Shown here piece by piece: positions 47,274-60,673 of a DNA stretch of 64,000 bases (its first letter is position 1; each line of letters begins with the position of its first letter). The notes beneath the pieces are model-generated. The model was given only the letters and a program-made list of their open reading frames with translations. It had not been told where the DNA came from and made no database searches. A program made the position numbers and the translations under genes. Source of the DNA: Cinclus cinclus (taxonomy: Eukaryota; Chordata; Aves; Passeriformes; Cinclidae); assembly GCF_963662255.1 (NCBI RefSeq), contig NW_026912175.1, positions 868,001-932,000 on the forward strand, read 5' to 3'.

Positions 47274-48613
47274 ATGTTCCCCCCTCTTTTCCCGCATTGT
47301 GCTGTTCTGATGAATGCCTTGAGCATGGAACGACTTAAGCCAGCAAGTATTCCTCACCGGCCACCTCTCGCTGTGCAAGAGGTATGCCGTGGACCCTTGG
47401 AACGCTGCCAAGCAAAAAGCAGAGCAGTGACCATAAAAGCGAGGAGAGAGCATGCACGAAGCACACTAGTTCTGTCTAGTGCTTTCCGTGCAGAGAGGTG
47501 GCAAAGCTGAATGCCGTGCCAGAGCTTCACTTCTCGCTGGAGCACAGGAAGGCAAGAATGAAGAGGCAGAACACAGCCTTGGTTTCAGCAGCCTCCGGGG
47601 CTGCAAAAGTTCAGCAATAGCTCTGTCAAAGCAGAACTCGGCTGAGAATGCTCTCGCAGCTTGGCAAAGTTAGGCGCAGCTGTTGACCAGCTCTGCCCGT
47701 GGCCACAGGCTGCTTCTTCCACCTTCACTGTGGCAGAGCTTTTGCGGAACAGAGAGGGCATTCTTCAAGGGCGTGTTCTCCAAGGTGCTGTGAAACAGAG
47801 CCTAGCACGCTGTCTCGCTGATCCTGGCTTTCGGCAAGCAGGCGTGCCAGACCGCCTACATTCTGCACTCTGGCAGCCTAGTTGCCAGCTTTCGGCAGCT
47901 GCTGTCCTAGCAAGGAAGCTCAGGGAGTCAAAGCCAGTGCCGGGCGGCACCTTTCTGCTTTGCCCGCCTAAGCGGCGCCACGCTCCCTCGGATACTGTGT
48001 CCTTTCCCTCTGCACTGCGTCTGCCGAGGTGCTCTGTGCCTCTCGGAGCAGAAGGGCAAAGGACAATGTTTTCCACAGCAGGGTAGAAATGGCATTGCTA
48101 GCAGGAAAGCTAGATGCCTTGGAACTGTCCCCTTAGCCCTTGCCACTCACTTCAGGCTCGTACGCTGAGCAGAACAGCCTGCTGTTCTGAAGCTTGGCTG
48201 GCTGCCGTTCGTGCCCAGACGCGATTTCCTTCCCAAGGAGGCGAAGCGCCGTCTACTTCTCGCACCGAGCACGCTGCTCCTGGCTTTCGCTTCTGCCGCA
48301 ACCATTGCGTTCTGCTTTTCTTGTCTCGCGAATGGAGACGGAAAGCTTCTCGGCTACAATCTCGCCTAGAACAACTGCGGCTACACATTAAGCTCGCCCG
48401 GAACGCCCTGCTGAAACTTGCCTTCTGGCACCACATTCGCGGGGCAGCCGTCTTTCTTCGGCCACCTGCCAAGTGGCCCCGTATCGCCGCGCTCGTTGCA
48501 CTCCGCTTGTCAGATTGGCTTCCCGTGGCGCTGATTTCAGTCTGGCCAAATACTAGCGCTGCGGAGAGCTGTCTCGCAGACAATCATGTTCCAGCATAGA
48601 AATTTGTCCTGCA
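47274..48613 (+). repeat. Monomer U35, short, A-type
   Basis: Same scored states as U28 and U31. Confidence 0.98.
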
Positions 48614-49953
48614 ATGTTCCCCCCTCTTTTCCCGCATTGTGCTGTTCTGATGAATGCCTTGAGCATGGAACGACTTAAGCCAGCAAGTATTCCTCACCGG
48701 CCACCTCTCGCTGTGCAAGAGGTATGCCGTGGACCCTTGGAACGCTGCCAAGCAAAAAGCAGAGCAGTGACCATAAAAGCGAGGAGAGAGCATGCACGAA
48801 GCACACTAGTTCTGTCTAGTGCTTTCCGTGCAGAGAGGTGGCAAAGCTGAATGCCGTGCCAGAGCTTCACTTCTCGCTGGAGCACAGGAAGGCAAGAATG
48901 AAGAGGCAGAACACAGCCTTGGTTTCAGCAGCCTCCGGGGCTGCAAAAGTTCAGCAATAGCTCTGTCAAAGCAGAACTCGGCTGAGAATGCTCTCGCAGC
49001 TTGGCAAAGTTAGGCGCAGCTGTTGACCAGCTCTGCCCGTGGCCACAGGCTGCTTCTTCCACCTTCACTGTGGCAGAGCTTTTGCGGAACAGAGAGGGCA
49101 TTCTTCAAGGGCGTGTTCTCCAAGGTGCTGTGAAACAGAGCCTAGCACGCTGTCTCGCTGATCCTGGCTTTCGGCAAGCAGGCGTGCCAGACCGCCTACA
49201 TTCTGCACTCTGGCAGCCTAGTTGCCAGCTTTCGGCAGCTGCTGTCCTAGCAAGGAAGCTCAGGGAGTCAAAGCCAGTGCCGGGCGGCACCTTTCTGCTT
49301 TGCCCGCCTAAGCGGCGCCACGCTCCCTCGGATACTGTGTCCTTTCCCTCTGCACTGCGTCTGCCGAGGTGCTCTGTGCCTCTCGGAGCAGAAGGGCAAA
49401 GGACAATGTTTTCCACAGCAGGGTAGAAATGGCATTGCTAGCAGGAAAGCTAGATGCCTTGGAACTGTCCCCTTAGCCCTTGCCACTCACTTCAGGCTCG
49501 TACGCTGAGCAGAACAGCCTGCTGTTCTGAAGCTTCGCTGGCTGCCGTTCGTGCCCAGACGCGATTTCCTTCCCAAGGAGGCGAAGCGCCCTCTACTTCT
49601 CGCAGCGAGCACGCTGCTCCTGGCTTTCGCTTCTGCCGCAACCATTGCGTTCTGCTTTTCTTGTCTCGTGAATGGAGACGGAAAGCTTCTCGGCTACAAT
49701 CTCGCCTAGAACAACTGCGGCTACACATTAAGCTCGCCCGGAACGCCCTGCTGAAACTTGCCTTCTGGCACCACATTCGCGGGGCAGCCGTCTTTCTTCG
49801 GCCACCTGCCAAGTGGCCCCGTATCGCCGCGCTCGTTGCACTCCGCTTGTCAGATTGGCTTCCCGTGGCGCTGATTTCAGCCTGGCCAAATACTAGCGCT
49901 GCGGAGAGCTGTCTCGCAGACAATCATGTTCCAGCATAGAAATTTGTCCTGCA
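48614..49953 (+). repeat. Monomer U36, short, B-type
   Basis: Same scored states as U29 and U32. Confidence 0.98.
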
Positions 49954-51293
49954 ATGTTCCCCCCTCTTTTCCCGCATTGTGCTGCTCTGATGAATGCCTT
50001 GAGCATGGAACGACTTAAGCCAGCAAGTATTCCTCGCCGGCCACCTCTCGCTGTGCAAGAGGTATGCCGTGGACCCTTGGAACGCTGCCAAGCAAAAAGC
50101 AGAGCAGTGACCATAAAAGCGAGGAGAGAGCATGCACGAAGCACACTAGTTCTGTCTAGTGCTTTCCGTGCAGAGAGGCGGCAAAGCTGAATGCCGTGCC
50201 AGAGCTTCACTTCTCGCTGGAGCACAGGAAGGCAAGAATGAAGAGGCAGAACACAGCCTTGGTTTCAGCAGCCTCCGGGACTGCAAAAGTTCAGCAATAG
50301 CTCTGTCAAAGCAGAACTCGGCTGAGAATGCTCTCGCAGCTTGGCAAAGTTAGGCGCAGCTGTTGACCAGCTCTGCCCGTGGCCACAGGCTGCTTCTTCC
50401 ACCTTCACTGTGGCAGAGCTTTTGCGGAGCAGAGAGGGCATTCTTCAAGTGCGTGTTCTCCAGGGTGCTGTGAAACAGACCCTAGCACGCTGTCTCGCTG
50501 ATCCTGGCTTTCGGCAAGCAGGCGTGCCAGACCGCCTACATTCTGCACTCTGGCAGCCTAGTTGCCAGCTTTCGGCAGCTGCTGTCCTAGCAAGGAAGCT
50601 CAGGGAGTCAAAGCCAGTGCCGGGCGGCACCTTTCTGCTTTGCCCGCCTAAGCGGCGCCACGCTCCCTCGGATACTGTGTCCTTTCCCTCTGCACTGCGT
50701 CTGCCGAGGTGCTCTGTGCCTCTCGGAGCAGAAGGGCAAAGGACAATGTTTTCCACAGCAGGGTAGAAATGGCATTGCTAGCAGGAAAGCTAGATGCCTT
50801 GGAACTGTCCCCTTAGCCCTTGCCACTCACTTCAGGCTCGTACGCTGAGCAGAACAGCCTGCTGTTCTGAAGCTTCGCTGGCTGCCGTTCGTGCCCAGAC
50901 GCGATTTCCTTCCCAAGGAGGCGAAGCGCCCTCTACTTCTCGCAGCGAGCACGCTGCTCCTGGCTTTCGCTTCTGCCGCAACCATTGCGTTCTGCTTTTC
51001 TTGTCTCGTGAATGGAGACGGAAAGCTTCTCGGCTACAATCTCGCCTAGAACAACTGCGGCTACACATTAAGCTCGCCCGGAACGCCCTGCTGAAACTTG
51101 CCTTCTGGCACCACATTCGCGGGGCAGCCGTCTTTCTTCGGCCACCTGCCAAGTGGCCCCGTATCGCCGCGCTCGTTGCACTCCGCTTGTCAGATTGGCT
51201 TCCCGTGGCGCTGATTTCAGCCTGGCCAAATACTAGCGCTGCGGAGAGCTGTCTCGCAGACAATCATGTTCCAGCATAGAAATTTGTCCTGCA
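49954..51293 (+). repeat. Monomer U37, short, C-left/B-right chimera
   Basis: C/G/G/C left, A327 and S-middle up to position 527, then C923 and C978 as in B-type. The switch lies in the interval 528-922, which has almost no markers. Confidence 0.98.
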
Positions 51294-52633
51294 ATGTTCC
51301 CCCCTCTTTTCCCGCATTGTGCTGTTCTGATGAATGCCTTGAGCATGGAACGACTTAAGCCAGCAAGTATTCCTCACCGGCCACCTCTCGCTGTGCAAGA
51401 GGTATGCCGTGGACCCTTTGAACGCTGCCAAGCAAAAAGCAGAGCAGTGACCATAAAAGCGAGGAGAGAGCATGCACGAAGCACACTAGTTCTGTCTAGT
51501 GCTTTCCGTGCAGAGAGGTGGCAAAGCTGAATGCCGTGCCAGAGCTTCACTTCTCGCTGGAGCACAGGAAGGCAAGAATGAAGAGGCAGAACACAGCCTT
51601 GGTTTCAGCAGCCTCCGGGGCTGCAAAAGTTCAGCAATAGCTCTGTCAAAGCAGAACTCGGCTGAGAATGCTCTCGCAGCTTGGCAAAGTTAGGCGCAGC
51701 TGTTGACCAGCTCTGCCCGTGGCCACAGGCTGCTTCTTCCACCTTCACTGTGGCAGAGCTTTTGCGGAACAGAGAGGGCATTCTTCAAGGGCGTGTTCTC
51801 CAAGGTGCTGTGAAACAGAGCCTAGCACGCTGTCTCGCTGATCCTGGCTTTCGGCAAGCAGGCGTGCCAGACCGCCTACATTCTGCACTCTGGCAGCCTA
51901 GTTGCCAGCTTTCGGCAGCTGCTGTCCTAGCAAGGAAGCTCAGGGAGTCAAAGCCAGTGCCGGGCGGCACCTTTCTGCTTTGCCCGCCTAAGCGGCGCCA
52001 CGCTCCCTCGGATACTGTGTCCTTTCCCTCTGCACTGCGTCTGCCGAGGTGCTCTGTGCCTCTCGGAGCAGAAGGGCAAAGGACAATGTTTTCCACAGCA
52101 GGGTAGAAATGGCATTGCTAGCAGGAAAGCTAGATGCCTTGGAACTGTCCCCTTAGCCCTTGCCACTCACTTCAGGCTCGTACGCTGAGCAGAACAGCCT
52201 GCTGTTCTGAAGCTTCGCTGGCTGCCGTTCGTGCCCAGACGCGATTTCCTTCCCAAGGAGGCGAAGCGCCCTCTACTTCTCGCAGCGAGCACGCTGCTCC
52301 TGGCTTTCGCTTCTGCCGCAACCATTGCGTTCTGCTTTTCTTGTCTCGTGAATGGAGACGGAAAGCTTCTCGGCTACAATCTCGCCTAGAACAACTGCGG
52401 CTACACATTAAGCTCGCCCGGAACGCCCTGCTGAAACTTGCCTTCTGGCACCACATTCGCGGGGCAGCCGTCTTTCTTCGGCCACCTGCCAAGTGGCCCC
52501 GTATCGCCGCGCTCGTTGCACTCCGCTTGTCAGATTGGCTTCCCGTGGCGCTGATTTCAGCCTGGCCAAATACTAGCGCTGCGGAGAGCTGTCTCGCAGA
52601 CAATCATGTTCCAGCATAGAAATTTGTCCTGCA
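51294..52633 (+). repeat. Monomer U38, short, B-type with T126
   Basis: T/A/T/T left, N-middle, C923 C978 G992; same scored states as U12 and U43. Confidence 0.98.
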
Positions 52634-53973
52634 ATGTTCCCCCCTCTTTTCCCGCATTGTGCTGCTCTGATGAATGCCTTGAGCATGGAACGACTTAAGC
52701 CAGCAAGTATTCCTCGCCGGCCACCTCTCGCTGTGCAAGAGGTATGCCGTGGACCCTTGGAACGCTGCCAAGCAAAAAGCAGAGCAGTGACCATAAAAGC
52801 GAGGAGAGAGCATGCACGAAGCACACTAGTTCTGTCTAGTGCTTTCCGTGCAGAGAGGCGGCAAAGCTGAATGCCGTGCCAGAGCTTCACTTCTCGCTGG
52901 AGCACAGGAAGGCAAGAATGAAGAGGCAGAACACAGCCTTGGTTTCAGCAGCCTCCGGGACTGCAAAAGTTCAGCAATAGCTCTGTCAAAGCAGAACTCG
53001 GCTGAGAATGCTCTCGCAGCTTGGCAAAGTTAGGCGCAGCTGTTGACCAGCTCTGCCCGTGGCCACAGGCTGCTTCTTCCACCTTCACTGTGGCAGAGCT
53101 TTTGCGGAGCAGAGAGGGCATTCTTCAAGTGCGTGTTCTCCAGGGTGCTGTGAAACAGACCCTAGCACGCTGTCTCGCTGATCCTGGCTTTCGGCAAGCA
53201 GGCGTGCCAGACCGCCTACATTCTGCACTCTGGCAGCCTAGTTGCCAGCTTTCGGCAGCTGCTGTCCTAGCAAGGAAGCTCAGGGAGTCAAAGCCAGTGC
53301 CGGGCGGCACCTTTCTGCTTTGCCCGCCTAAGCGGCGCCACGCTCCCTCGGATACTGTGTCCTTTCCCTCTGCACTGCGTCTGCCGAGGTGCTCTGTGCC
53401 TCTCGGAGCAGAAGGGCAAAGGACAATGTTTTCCACAGCAGGGTAGAAATGGCATTGCTAGCAGGAAAGCTAGATGCCTTGGAACTGTCCCCTTAGCCCT
53501 TGCCACTCACTTCAGGCTCGTACGCTGAGCAGAACAGCCTGCTGTTCTGAAGCTTGGCTGGCTGCCGTTCGTGCCCAGACGCGATTTCCTTCCCAAGGAG
53601 GCGAAGCGCCGTCTACTTCTCGCAGCGAGCACGCTGCTCCTGGCTTTCGCTTCTGCCGCAACCATTGCGTTCTGCTTTTCTTGTCTCGTGAATGGAGACG
53701 GAAAGCTTCTCGGCTACAATCTCGCCTAGAACAACTGCGGCTACACATTAAGCTCGCCCGGAACGCCCTGCTGAAACTTGCCTTCTGGCACCACATTCGC
53801 GGGGCAGCCGTCTTTCTTCGGCCACCTGCCAAGTGGCCCCGTATCGCCGCGCTCGTTGCACTCCGCTTGTCAGATTGGCTTCCCGTGGCGCTGATTTCAG
53901 CCTGGCCAAATACTAGCGCTGCGGAGAGCTGTCTCGCAGACAATCATGTTCCAGCATAGAAATTTGTCCTGCA
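52634..53973 (+). repeat. Monomer U39, short, C-type
   Basis: C-type at all scored sites. Confidence 0.98.
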
Positions 53974-55313
53974 ATGTTCCCCCCTCTTTTCCCGCATTGT
54001 GCTGTTCTGATGAATGCCTTGAGCATGGAACGACTTAAGCCAGCAAGTATTCCTCACCGGCCACCTCTCGCTGTGCAAGAGGTATGCCGTGGACCCTTGG
54101 AACGCTGCCAAGCAAAAAGCAGAGCAGTGACCATAAAAGCGAGGAGAGAGCATGCACGAAGCACACTAGTTCTGTCTAGTGCTTTCCGTGCAGAGAGGTG
54201 GCAAAGCTGAATGCCGTGCCAGAGCTTCACTTCTCGCTGGAGCACAGGAAGGCAAGAATGAAGAGGCAGAACACAGCCTTGGTTTCAGCAGCCTCCGGGG
54301 CTGCAAAAGTTCAGCAATAGCTCTGTCAAAGCAGAACTCGGCTGAGAATGCTCTCGCAGCTTGGCAAAGTTAGGCGCAGCTGTTGACCAGCTCTGCCCGT
54401 GGCCACAGGCTGCTTCTTCCACCTTCACTGTGGCAGAGCTTTTGCGGAACAGAGAGGGCATTCTTCAAGGGCGTGTTCTCCAAGGTGCTGTGAAACAGAG
54501 CCTAGCACGCTGTCTCGCTGATCCTGGCTTTCGGCAAGCAGGCGTGCCAGACCGCCTACATTCTGCACTCTGGCAGCCTAGTTGCCAGCTTTCGGCAGCT
54601 GCTGTCCTAGCAAGGAAGCTCAGGGAGTCAAAGCCAGTGCCGGGCGGCACCTTTCTGCTTTGCCCGCCTAAGCGGCGCCACGCTCCCTCGGATACTGTGT
54701 CCTTTCCCTCTGCACTGCGTCTGCCGAGGTGCTCTGTGCCTCTCGGAGCAGAAGGGCAAAGGACAATGTTTTCCACAGCAGGGTAGAAATGGCATTGCTA
54801 GCAGGAAAGCTAGATGCCTTGGAACTGTCCCCTTAGCCCTTGCCACTCACTTCAGGCTCGTACGCTGAGCAGAACAGCCTGCTGTTCTGAAGCTTGGCTG
54901 GCTGCCGTTCGTGCCCAGACGCGATTTCCTTCCCAAGGAGGCGAAGCGCCGTCTACTTCTCGCACCGAGCACGCTGCTCCTGGCTTTCGCTTCTGCCGCA
55001 ACCATTGCGTTCTGCTTTTCTTGTCTCGCGAATGGAGACGGAAAGCTTCTCGGCTACAATCTCGCCTAGAACAACTGCGGCTACACATTAAGCTCGCCCG
55101 GAACGCCCTGCTGAAACTTGCCTTCTGGCACCACATTCGCGGGGCAGCCGTCTTTCTTCGGCCACCTGCCAAGTGGCCCCGTATCGCCGCGCTCGTTGCA
55201 CTCCGCTTGTCAGATTGGCTTCCCGTGGCGCTGATTTCAGTCTGGCCAAATACTAGCGCTGCGGAGAGCTGTCTCGCAGACAATCATGTTCCAGCATAGA
55301 AATTTGTCCTGCA
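53974..55313 (+). repeat. Monomer U40, short, A-type
   Basis: Same scored states as U28, including T1268. The last A-type in the window. Confidence 0.98.
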
Positions 55314-56653
55314 ATGTTCCCCCCTCTTTTCCCGCATTGTGCTGTTCTGATGAATGCCTTGAGCATGGAACGACTTAAGCCAGCAAGTATTCCTCACCGG
55401 CCACCTCTCGCTGTGCAAGAGGTATGCCGTGGACCCTTGGAACGCTGCCAAGCAAAAAGCAGAGCAGTGACCATAAAAGCGAGGAGAGAGCATGCACGAA
55501 GCACACTAGTTCTGTCTAGTGCTTTCCGTGCAGAGAGGTGGCAAAGCTGAATGCCGTGCCAGAGCTTCACTTCTCGCTGGAGCACAGGAAGGCAAGAATG
55601 AAGAGGCAGAACACAGCCTTGGTTTCAGCAGCCTCCGGGGCTGCAAAAGTTCAGCAATAGCTCTGTCAAAGCAGAACTCGGCTGAGAATGCTCTCGCAGC
55701 TTGGCAAAGTTAGGCGCAGCTGTTGACCAGCTCTGCCCGTGGCCACAGGCTGCTTCTTCCACCTTCACTGTGGCAGAGCTTTTGCGGAACAGAGAGGGCA
55801 TTCTTCAAGGGCGTGTTCTCCAAGGTGCTGTGAAACAGAGCCTAGCACGCTGTCTCGCTGATCCTGGCTTTCGGCAAGCAGGCGTGCCAGACCGCCTACA
55901 TTCTGCACTCTGGCAGCCTAGTTGCCAGCTTTCGGCAGCTGCTGTCCTAGCAAGGAAGCTCAGGGAGTCAAAGCCAGTGCCGGGCGGCACCTTTCTGCTT
56001 TGCCCGCCTAAGCGGCGCCACGCTCCCTCGGATACTGTGTCCTTTCCCTCTGCACTGCGTCTGCCGAGGTGCTCTGTGCCTCTCGGAGCAGAAGGGCAAA
56101 GGACAATGTTTTCCACAGCAGGGTAGAAATGGCATTGCTAGCAGGAAAGCTAGATGCCTTGGAACTGTCCCCTTAGCCCTTGCCACTCACTTCAGGCTCG
56201 TACGCTGAGCAGAACAGCCTGCTGTTCTGAAGCTTCGCTGGCTGCCGTTCGTGCCCAGACGCGATTTCCTTCCCAAGGAGGCGAAGCGCCCTCTACTTCT
56301 CGCAGCGAGCACGCTGCTCCTGGCTTTCGCTTCTGCCGCAACCATTGCGTTCTGCTTTTCTTGTCTCGTGAATGGAGACGGAAAGCTTCTCGGCTACAAT
56401 CTCGCCTAGAACAACTGCGGCTACACATTAAGCTCGCCCGGAACGCCCTGCTGAAACTTGCCTTCTGGCACCACATTCGCGGGGCAGCCGTCTTTCTTCG
56501 GCCACCTGCCAAGTGGCCCCGTATCGCCGCGCTCGTTGCACTCCGCTTGTCAGATTGGCTTCCCGTGGCGCTGATTTCAGCCTGGCCAAATACTAGCGCT
56601 GCGGAGAGCTGTCTCGCAGACAATCATGTTCCAGCATAGAAATTTGTCCTGCA
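55314..56653 (+). repeat. Monomer U41, short, B-type
   Basis: Same scored states as U29. Confidence 0.98.
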
Positions 56654-57993
56654 ATGTTCCCCCCTCTTTTCCCGCATTGTGCTGCTCTGATGAATGCCTT
56701 GAGCATGGAACGACTTAAGCCAGCAAGTATTCCTCGCCGGCCACCTCTCGCTGTGCAAGAGGTATGCCGTGGACCCTTGGAACGCTGCCAAGCAAAAAGC
56801 AGAGCAGTGACCATAAAAGCGAGGAGAGAGCATGCACGAAGCACACTAGTTCTGTCTAGTGCTTTCCGTGCAGAGAGGCGGCAAAGCTGAATGCCGTGCC
56901 AGAGCTTCACTTCTCGCTGGAGCACAGGAAGGCAAGAATGAAGAGGCAGAACACAGCCTTGGTTTCAGCAGCCTCCGGGACTGCAAAAGTTCAGCAATAG
57001 CTCTGTCAAAGCAGAACTCGGCTGAGAATGCTCTCGCAGCTTGGCAAAGTTAGGCGCAGCTGTTGACCAGCTCTGCCCGTGGCCACAGGCTGCTTCTTCC
57101 ACCTTCACTGTGGCAGAGCTTTTGCGGAGCAGAGAGGGCATTCTTCAAGTGCGTGTTCTCCAGGGTGCTGTGAAACAGACCCTAGCACGCTGTCTCGCTG
57201 ATCCTGGCTTTCGGCAAGCAGGCGTGCCAGACCGCCTACATTCTGCACTCTGGCAGCCTAGTTGCCAGCTTTCGGCAGCTGCTGTCCTAGCAAGGAAGCT
57301 CAGGGAGTCAAAGCCAGTGCCGGGCGGCACCTTTCTGCTTTGCCCGCCTAAGCGGCGCCACGCTCCCTCGGATACTGTGTCCTTTCCCTCTGCACTGCGT
57401 CTGCCGAGGTGCTCTGTGCCTCTCGGAGCAGAAGGGCAAAGGACAATGTTTTCCACAGCAGGGTAGAAATGGCATTGCTAGCAGGAAAGCTAGATGCCTT
57501 GGAACTGTCCCCTTAGCCCTTGCCACTCACTTCAGGCTCGTACGCTGAGCAGAACAGCCTGCTGTTCTGAAGCTTGGCTGGCTGCCGTTCGTGCCCAGAC
57601 GCGATTTCCTTCCCAAGGAGGCGAAGCGCCGTCTACTTCTCGCAGCGAGCACGCTGCTCCTGGCTTTCGCTTCTGCCGCAACCATTGCGTTCTGCTTTTC
57701 TTGTCTCGTGAATGGAGACGGAAAGCTTCTCGGCTACAATCTCGCCTAGAACAACTGCGGCTACACATTAAGCTCGCCCGGAACGCCCTGCTGAAACTTG
57801 CCTTCTGGCACCACATTCGCGGGGCAGCCGTCTTTCTTCGGCCACCTGCCAAGTGGCCCCGTATCGCCGCGCTCGTTGCACTCCGCTTGTCAGATTGGCT
57901 TCCCGTGGCGCTGATTTCAGCCTGGCCAAATACTAGCGCTGCGGAGAGCTGTCTCGCAGACAATCATGTTCCAGCATAGAAATTTGTCCTGCA
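56654..57993 (+). repeat. Monomer U42, short, C-type
   Basis: C-type at all scored sites. Confidence 0.98.
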
Positions 57994-59333
57994 ATGTTCC
58001 CCCCTCTTTTCCCGCATTGTGCTGTTCTGATGAATGCCTTGAGCATGGAACGACTTAAGCCAGCAAGTATTCCTCACCGGCCACCTCTCGCTGTGCAAGA
58101 GGTATGCCGTGGACCCTTTGAACGCTGCCAAGCAAAAAGCAGAGCAGTGACCATAAAAGCGAGGAGAGAGCATGCACGAAGCACACTAGTTCTGTCTAGT
58201 GCTTTCCGTGCAGAGAGGTGGCAAAGCTGAATGCCGTGCCAGAGCTTCACTTCTCGCTGGAGCACAGGAAGGCAAGAATGAAGAGGCAGAACACAGCCTT
58301 GGTTTCAGCAGCCTCCGGGGCTGCAAAAGTTCAGCAATAGCTCTGTCAAAGCAGAACTCGGCTGAGAATGCTCTCGCAGCTTGGCAAAGTTAGGCGCAGC
58401 TGTTGACCAGCTCTGCCCGTGGCCACAGGCTGCTTCTTCCACCTTCACTGTGGCAGAGCTTTTGCGGAACAGAGAGGGCATTCTTCAAGGGCGTGTTCTC
58501 CAAGGTGCTGTGAAACAGAGCCTAGCACGCTGTCTCGCTGATCCTGGCTTTCGGCAAGCAGGCGTGCCAGACCGCCTACATTCTGCACTCTGGCAGCCTA
58601 GTTGCCAGCTTTCGGCAGCTGCTGTCCTAGCAAGGAAGCTCAGGGAGTCAAAGCCAGTGCCGGGCGGCACCTTTCTGCTTTGCCCGCCTAAGCGGCGCCA
58701 CGCTCCCTCGGATACTGTGTCCTTTCCCTCTGCACTGCGTCTGCCGAGGTGCTCTGTGCCTCTCGGAGCAGAAGGGCAAAGGACAATGTTTTCCACAGCA
58801 GGGTAGAAATGGCATTGCTAGCAGGAAAGCTAGATGCCTTGGAACTGTCCCCTTAGCCCTTGCCACTCACTTCAGGCTCGTACGCTGAGCAGAACAGCCT
58901 GCTGTTCTGAAGCTTCGCTGGCTGCCGTTCGTGCCCAGACGCGATTTCCTTCCCAAGGAGGCGAAGCGCCCTCTACTTCTCGCAGCGAGCACGCTGCTCC
59001 TGGCTTTCGCTTCTGCCGCAACCATTGCGTTCTGCTTTTCTTGTCTCGTGAATGGAGACGGAAAGCTTCTCGGCTACAATCTCGCCTAGAACAACTGCGG
59101 CTACACATTAAGCTCGCCCGGAACGCCCTGCTGAAACTTGCCTTCTGGCACCACATTCGCGGGGCAGCCGTCTTTCTTCGGCCACCTGCCAAGTGGCCCC
59201 GTATCGCCGCGCTCGTTGCACTCCGCTTGTCAGATTGGCTTCCCGTGGCGCTGATTTCAGCCTGGCCAAATACTAGCGCTGCGGAGAGCTGTCTCGCAGA
59301 CAATCATGTTCCAGCATAGAAATTTGTCCTGCA
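57994..59333 (+). repeat. Monomer U43, short, B-type with T126
   Basis: Same scored states as U38. Confidence 0.98.
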
Positions 59334-60673
59334 ATGTTCCCCCCTCTTTTCCCGCATTGTGCTGCTCTGATGAATGCCTTGAGCATGGAACGACTTAAGC
59401 CAGCAAGTATTCCTCGCCGGCCACCTCTCGCTGTGCAAGAGGTATGCCGTGGACCCTTGGAACGCTGCCAAGCAAAAAGCAGAGCAGTGACCATAAAAGC
59501 GAGGAGAGAGCATGCACGAAGCACACTAGTTCTGTCTAGTGCTTTCCGTGCAGAGAGGCGGCAAAGCTGAATGCCGTGCCAGAGCTTCACTTCTCGCTGG
59601 AGCACAGGAAGGCAAGAATGAAGAGGCAGAACACAGCCTTGGTTTCAGCAGCCTCCGGGACTGCAAAAGTTCAGCAATAGCTCTGTCAAAGCAGAACTCG
59701 GCTGAGAATGCTCTCGCAGCTTGGCAAAGTTAGGCGCAGCTGTTGACCAGCTCTGCCCGTGGCCACAGGCTGCTTCTTCCACCTTCACTGTGGCAGAGCT
59801 TTTGCGGAGCAGAGAGGGCATTCTTCAAGTGCGTGTTCTCCAGGGTGCTGTGAAACAGACCCTAGCACGCTGTCTCGCTGATCCTGGCTTTCGGCAAGCA
59901 GGCGTGCCAGACCGCCTACATTCTGCACTCTGGCAGCCTAGTTGCCAGCTTTCGGCAGCTGCTGTCCTAGCAAGGAAGCTCAGGGAGTCAAAGCCAGTGC
60001 CGGGCGGCACCTTTCTGCTTTGCCCGCCTAAGCGGCGCCACGCTCCCTCGGATACTGTGTCCTTTCCCTCTGCACTGCGTCTGCCGAGGTGCTCTGTGCC
60101 TCTCGGAGCAGAAGGGCAAAGGACAATGTTTTCCACAGCAGGGTAGAAATGGCATTGCTAGCAGGAAAGCTAGATGCCTTGGAACTGTCCCCTTAGCCCT
60201 TGCCACTCACTTCAGGCTCGTACGCTGAGCAGAACAGCCTGCTGTTCTGAAGCTTGGCTGGCTGCCGTTCGTGCCCAGACGCGATTTCCTTCCCAAGGAG
60301 GCGAAGCGCCGTCTACTTCTCGCAGCGAGCACGCTGCTCCTGGCTTTCGCTTCTGCCGCAACCATTGCGTTCTGCTTTTCTTGTCTCGTGAATGGAGACG
60401 GAAAGCTTCTCGGCTACAATCTCGCCTAGAACAACTGCGGCTACACATTAAGCTCGCCCGGAACGCCCTGCTGAAACTTGCCTTCTGGCACCACATTCGC
60501 GGGGCAGCCGTCTTTCTTCGGCCACCTGCCAAGTGGCCCCGTATCGCCGCGCTCGTTGCACTCCGCTTGTCAGATTGGCTTCCCGTGGCGCTGATTTCAG
60601 CCTGGCCAAATACTAGCGCTGCGGAGAGCTGTCTCGCAGACAATCATGTTCCAGCATAGAAATTTGTCCTGCA
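59334..60673 (+). repeat. Monomer U44, short, C-type
   Basis: C-type at all scored sites. Confidence 0.98.

Larger units (their letters stand above)
45934..51293 (+). repeat. Four-monomer higher-order unit X-A-B-C' (U34-U37), 5360 bases
   Basis: Repeats the order at 36554-41913. The final member U37 is a chimera: its left and middle sites are C-type, while its right part (C923, C978) is B-type, so this block ends in C' rather than C. Confidence 0.82.
51294..53973 (+). repeat. Dimer higher-order unit B-C (U38-U39), 2680 bases
   Basis: A B-type monomer with T126 followed by a C-type monomer. The same pairing occurs at 16259-18938 and 57994-60673, so this dimer is scattered through the array. 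Confidence 0.85.
53974..57993 (+). repeat. Trimer higher-order unit A-B-C (U40-U42), 4020 bases
   Basis: Same scored states as U31-U33 at 41914-45933, twelve monomers... measured offset 12,060 bases, or nine short monomers. T1268 marks the first member. Confidence 0.85.
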
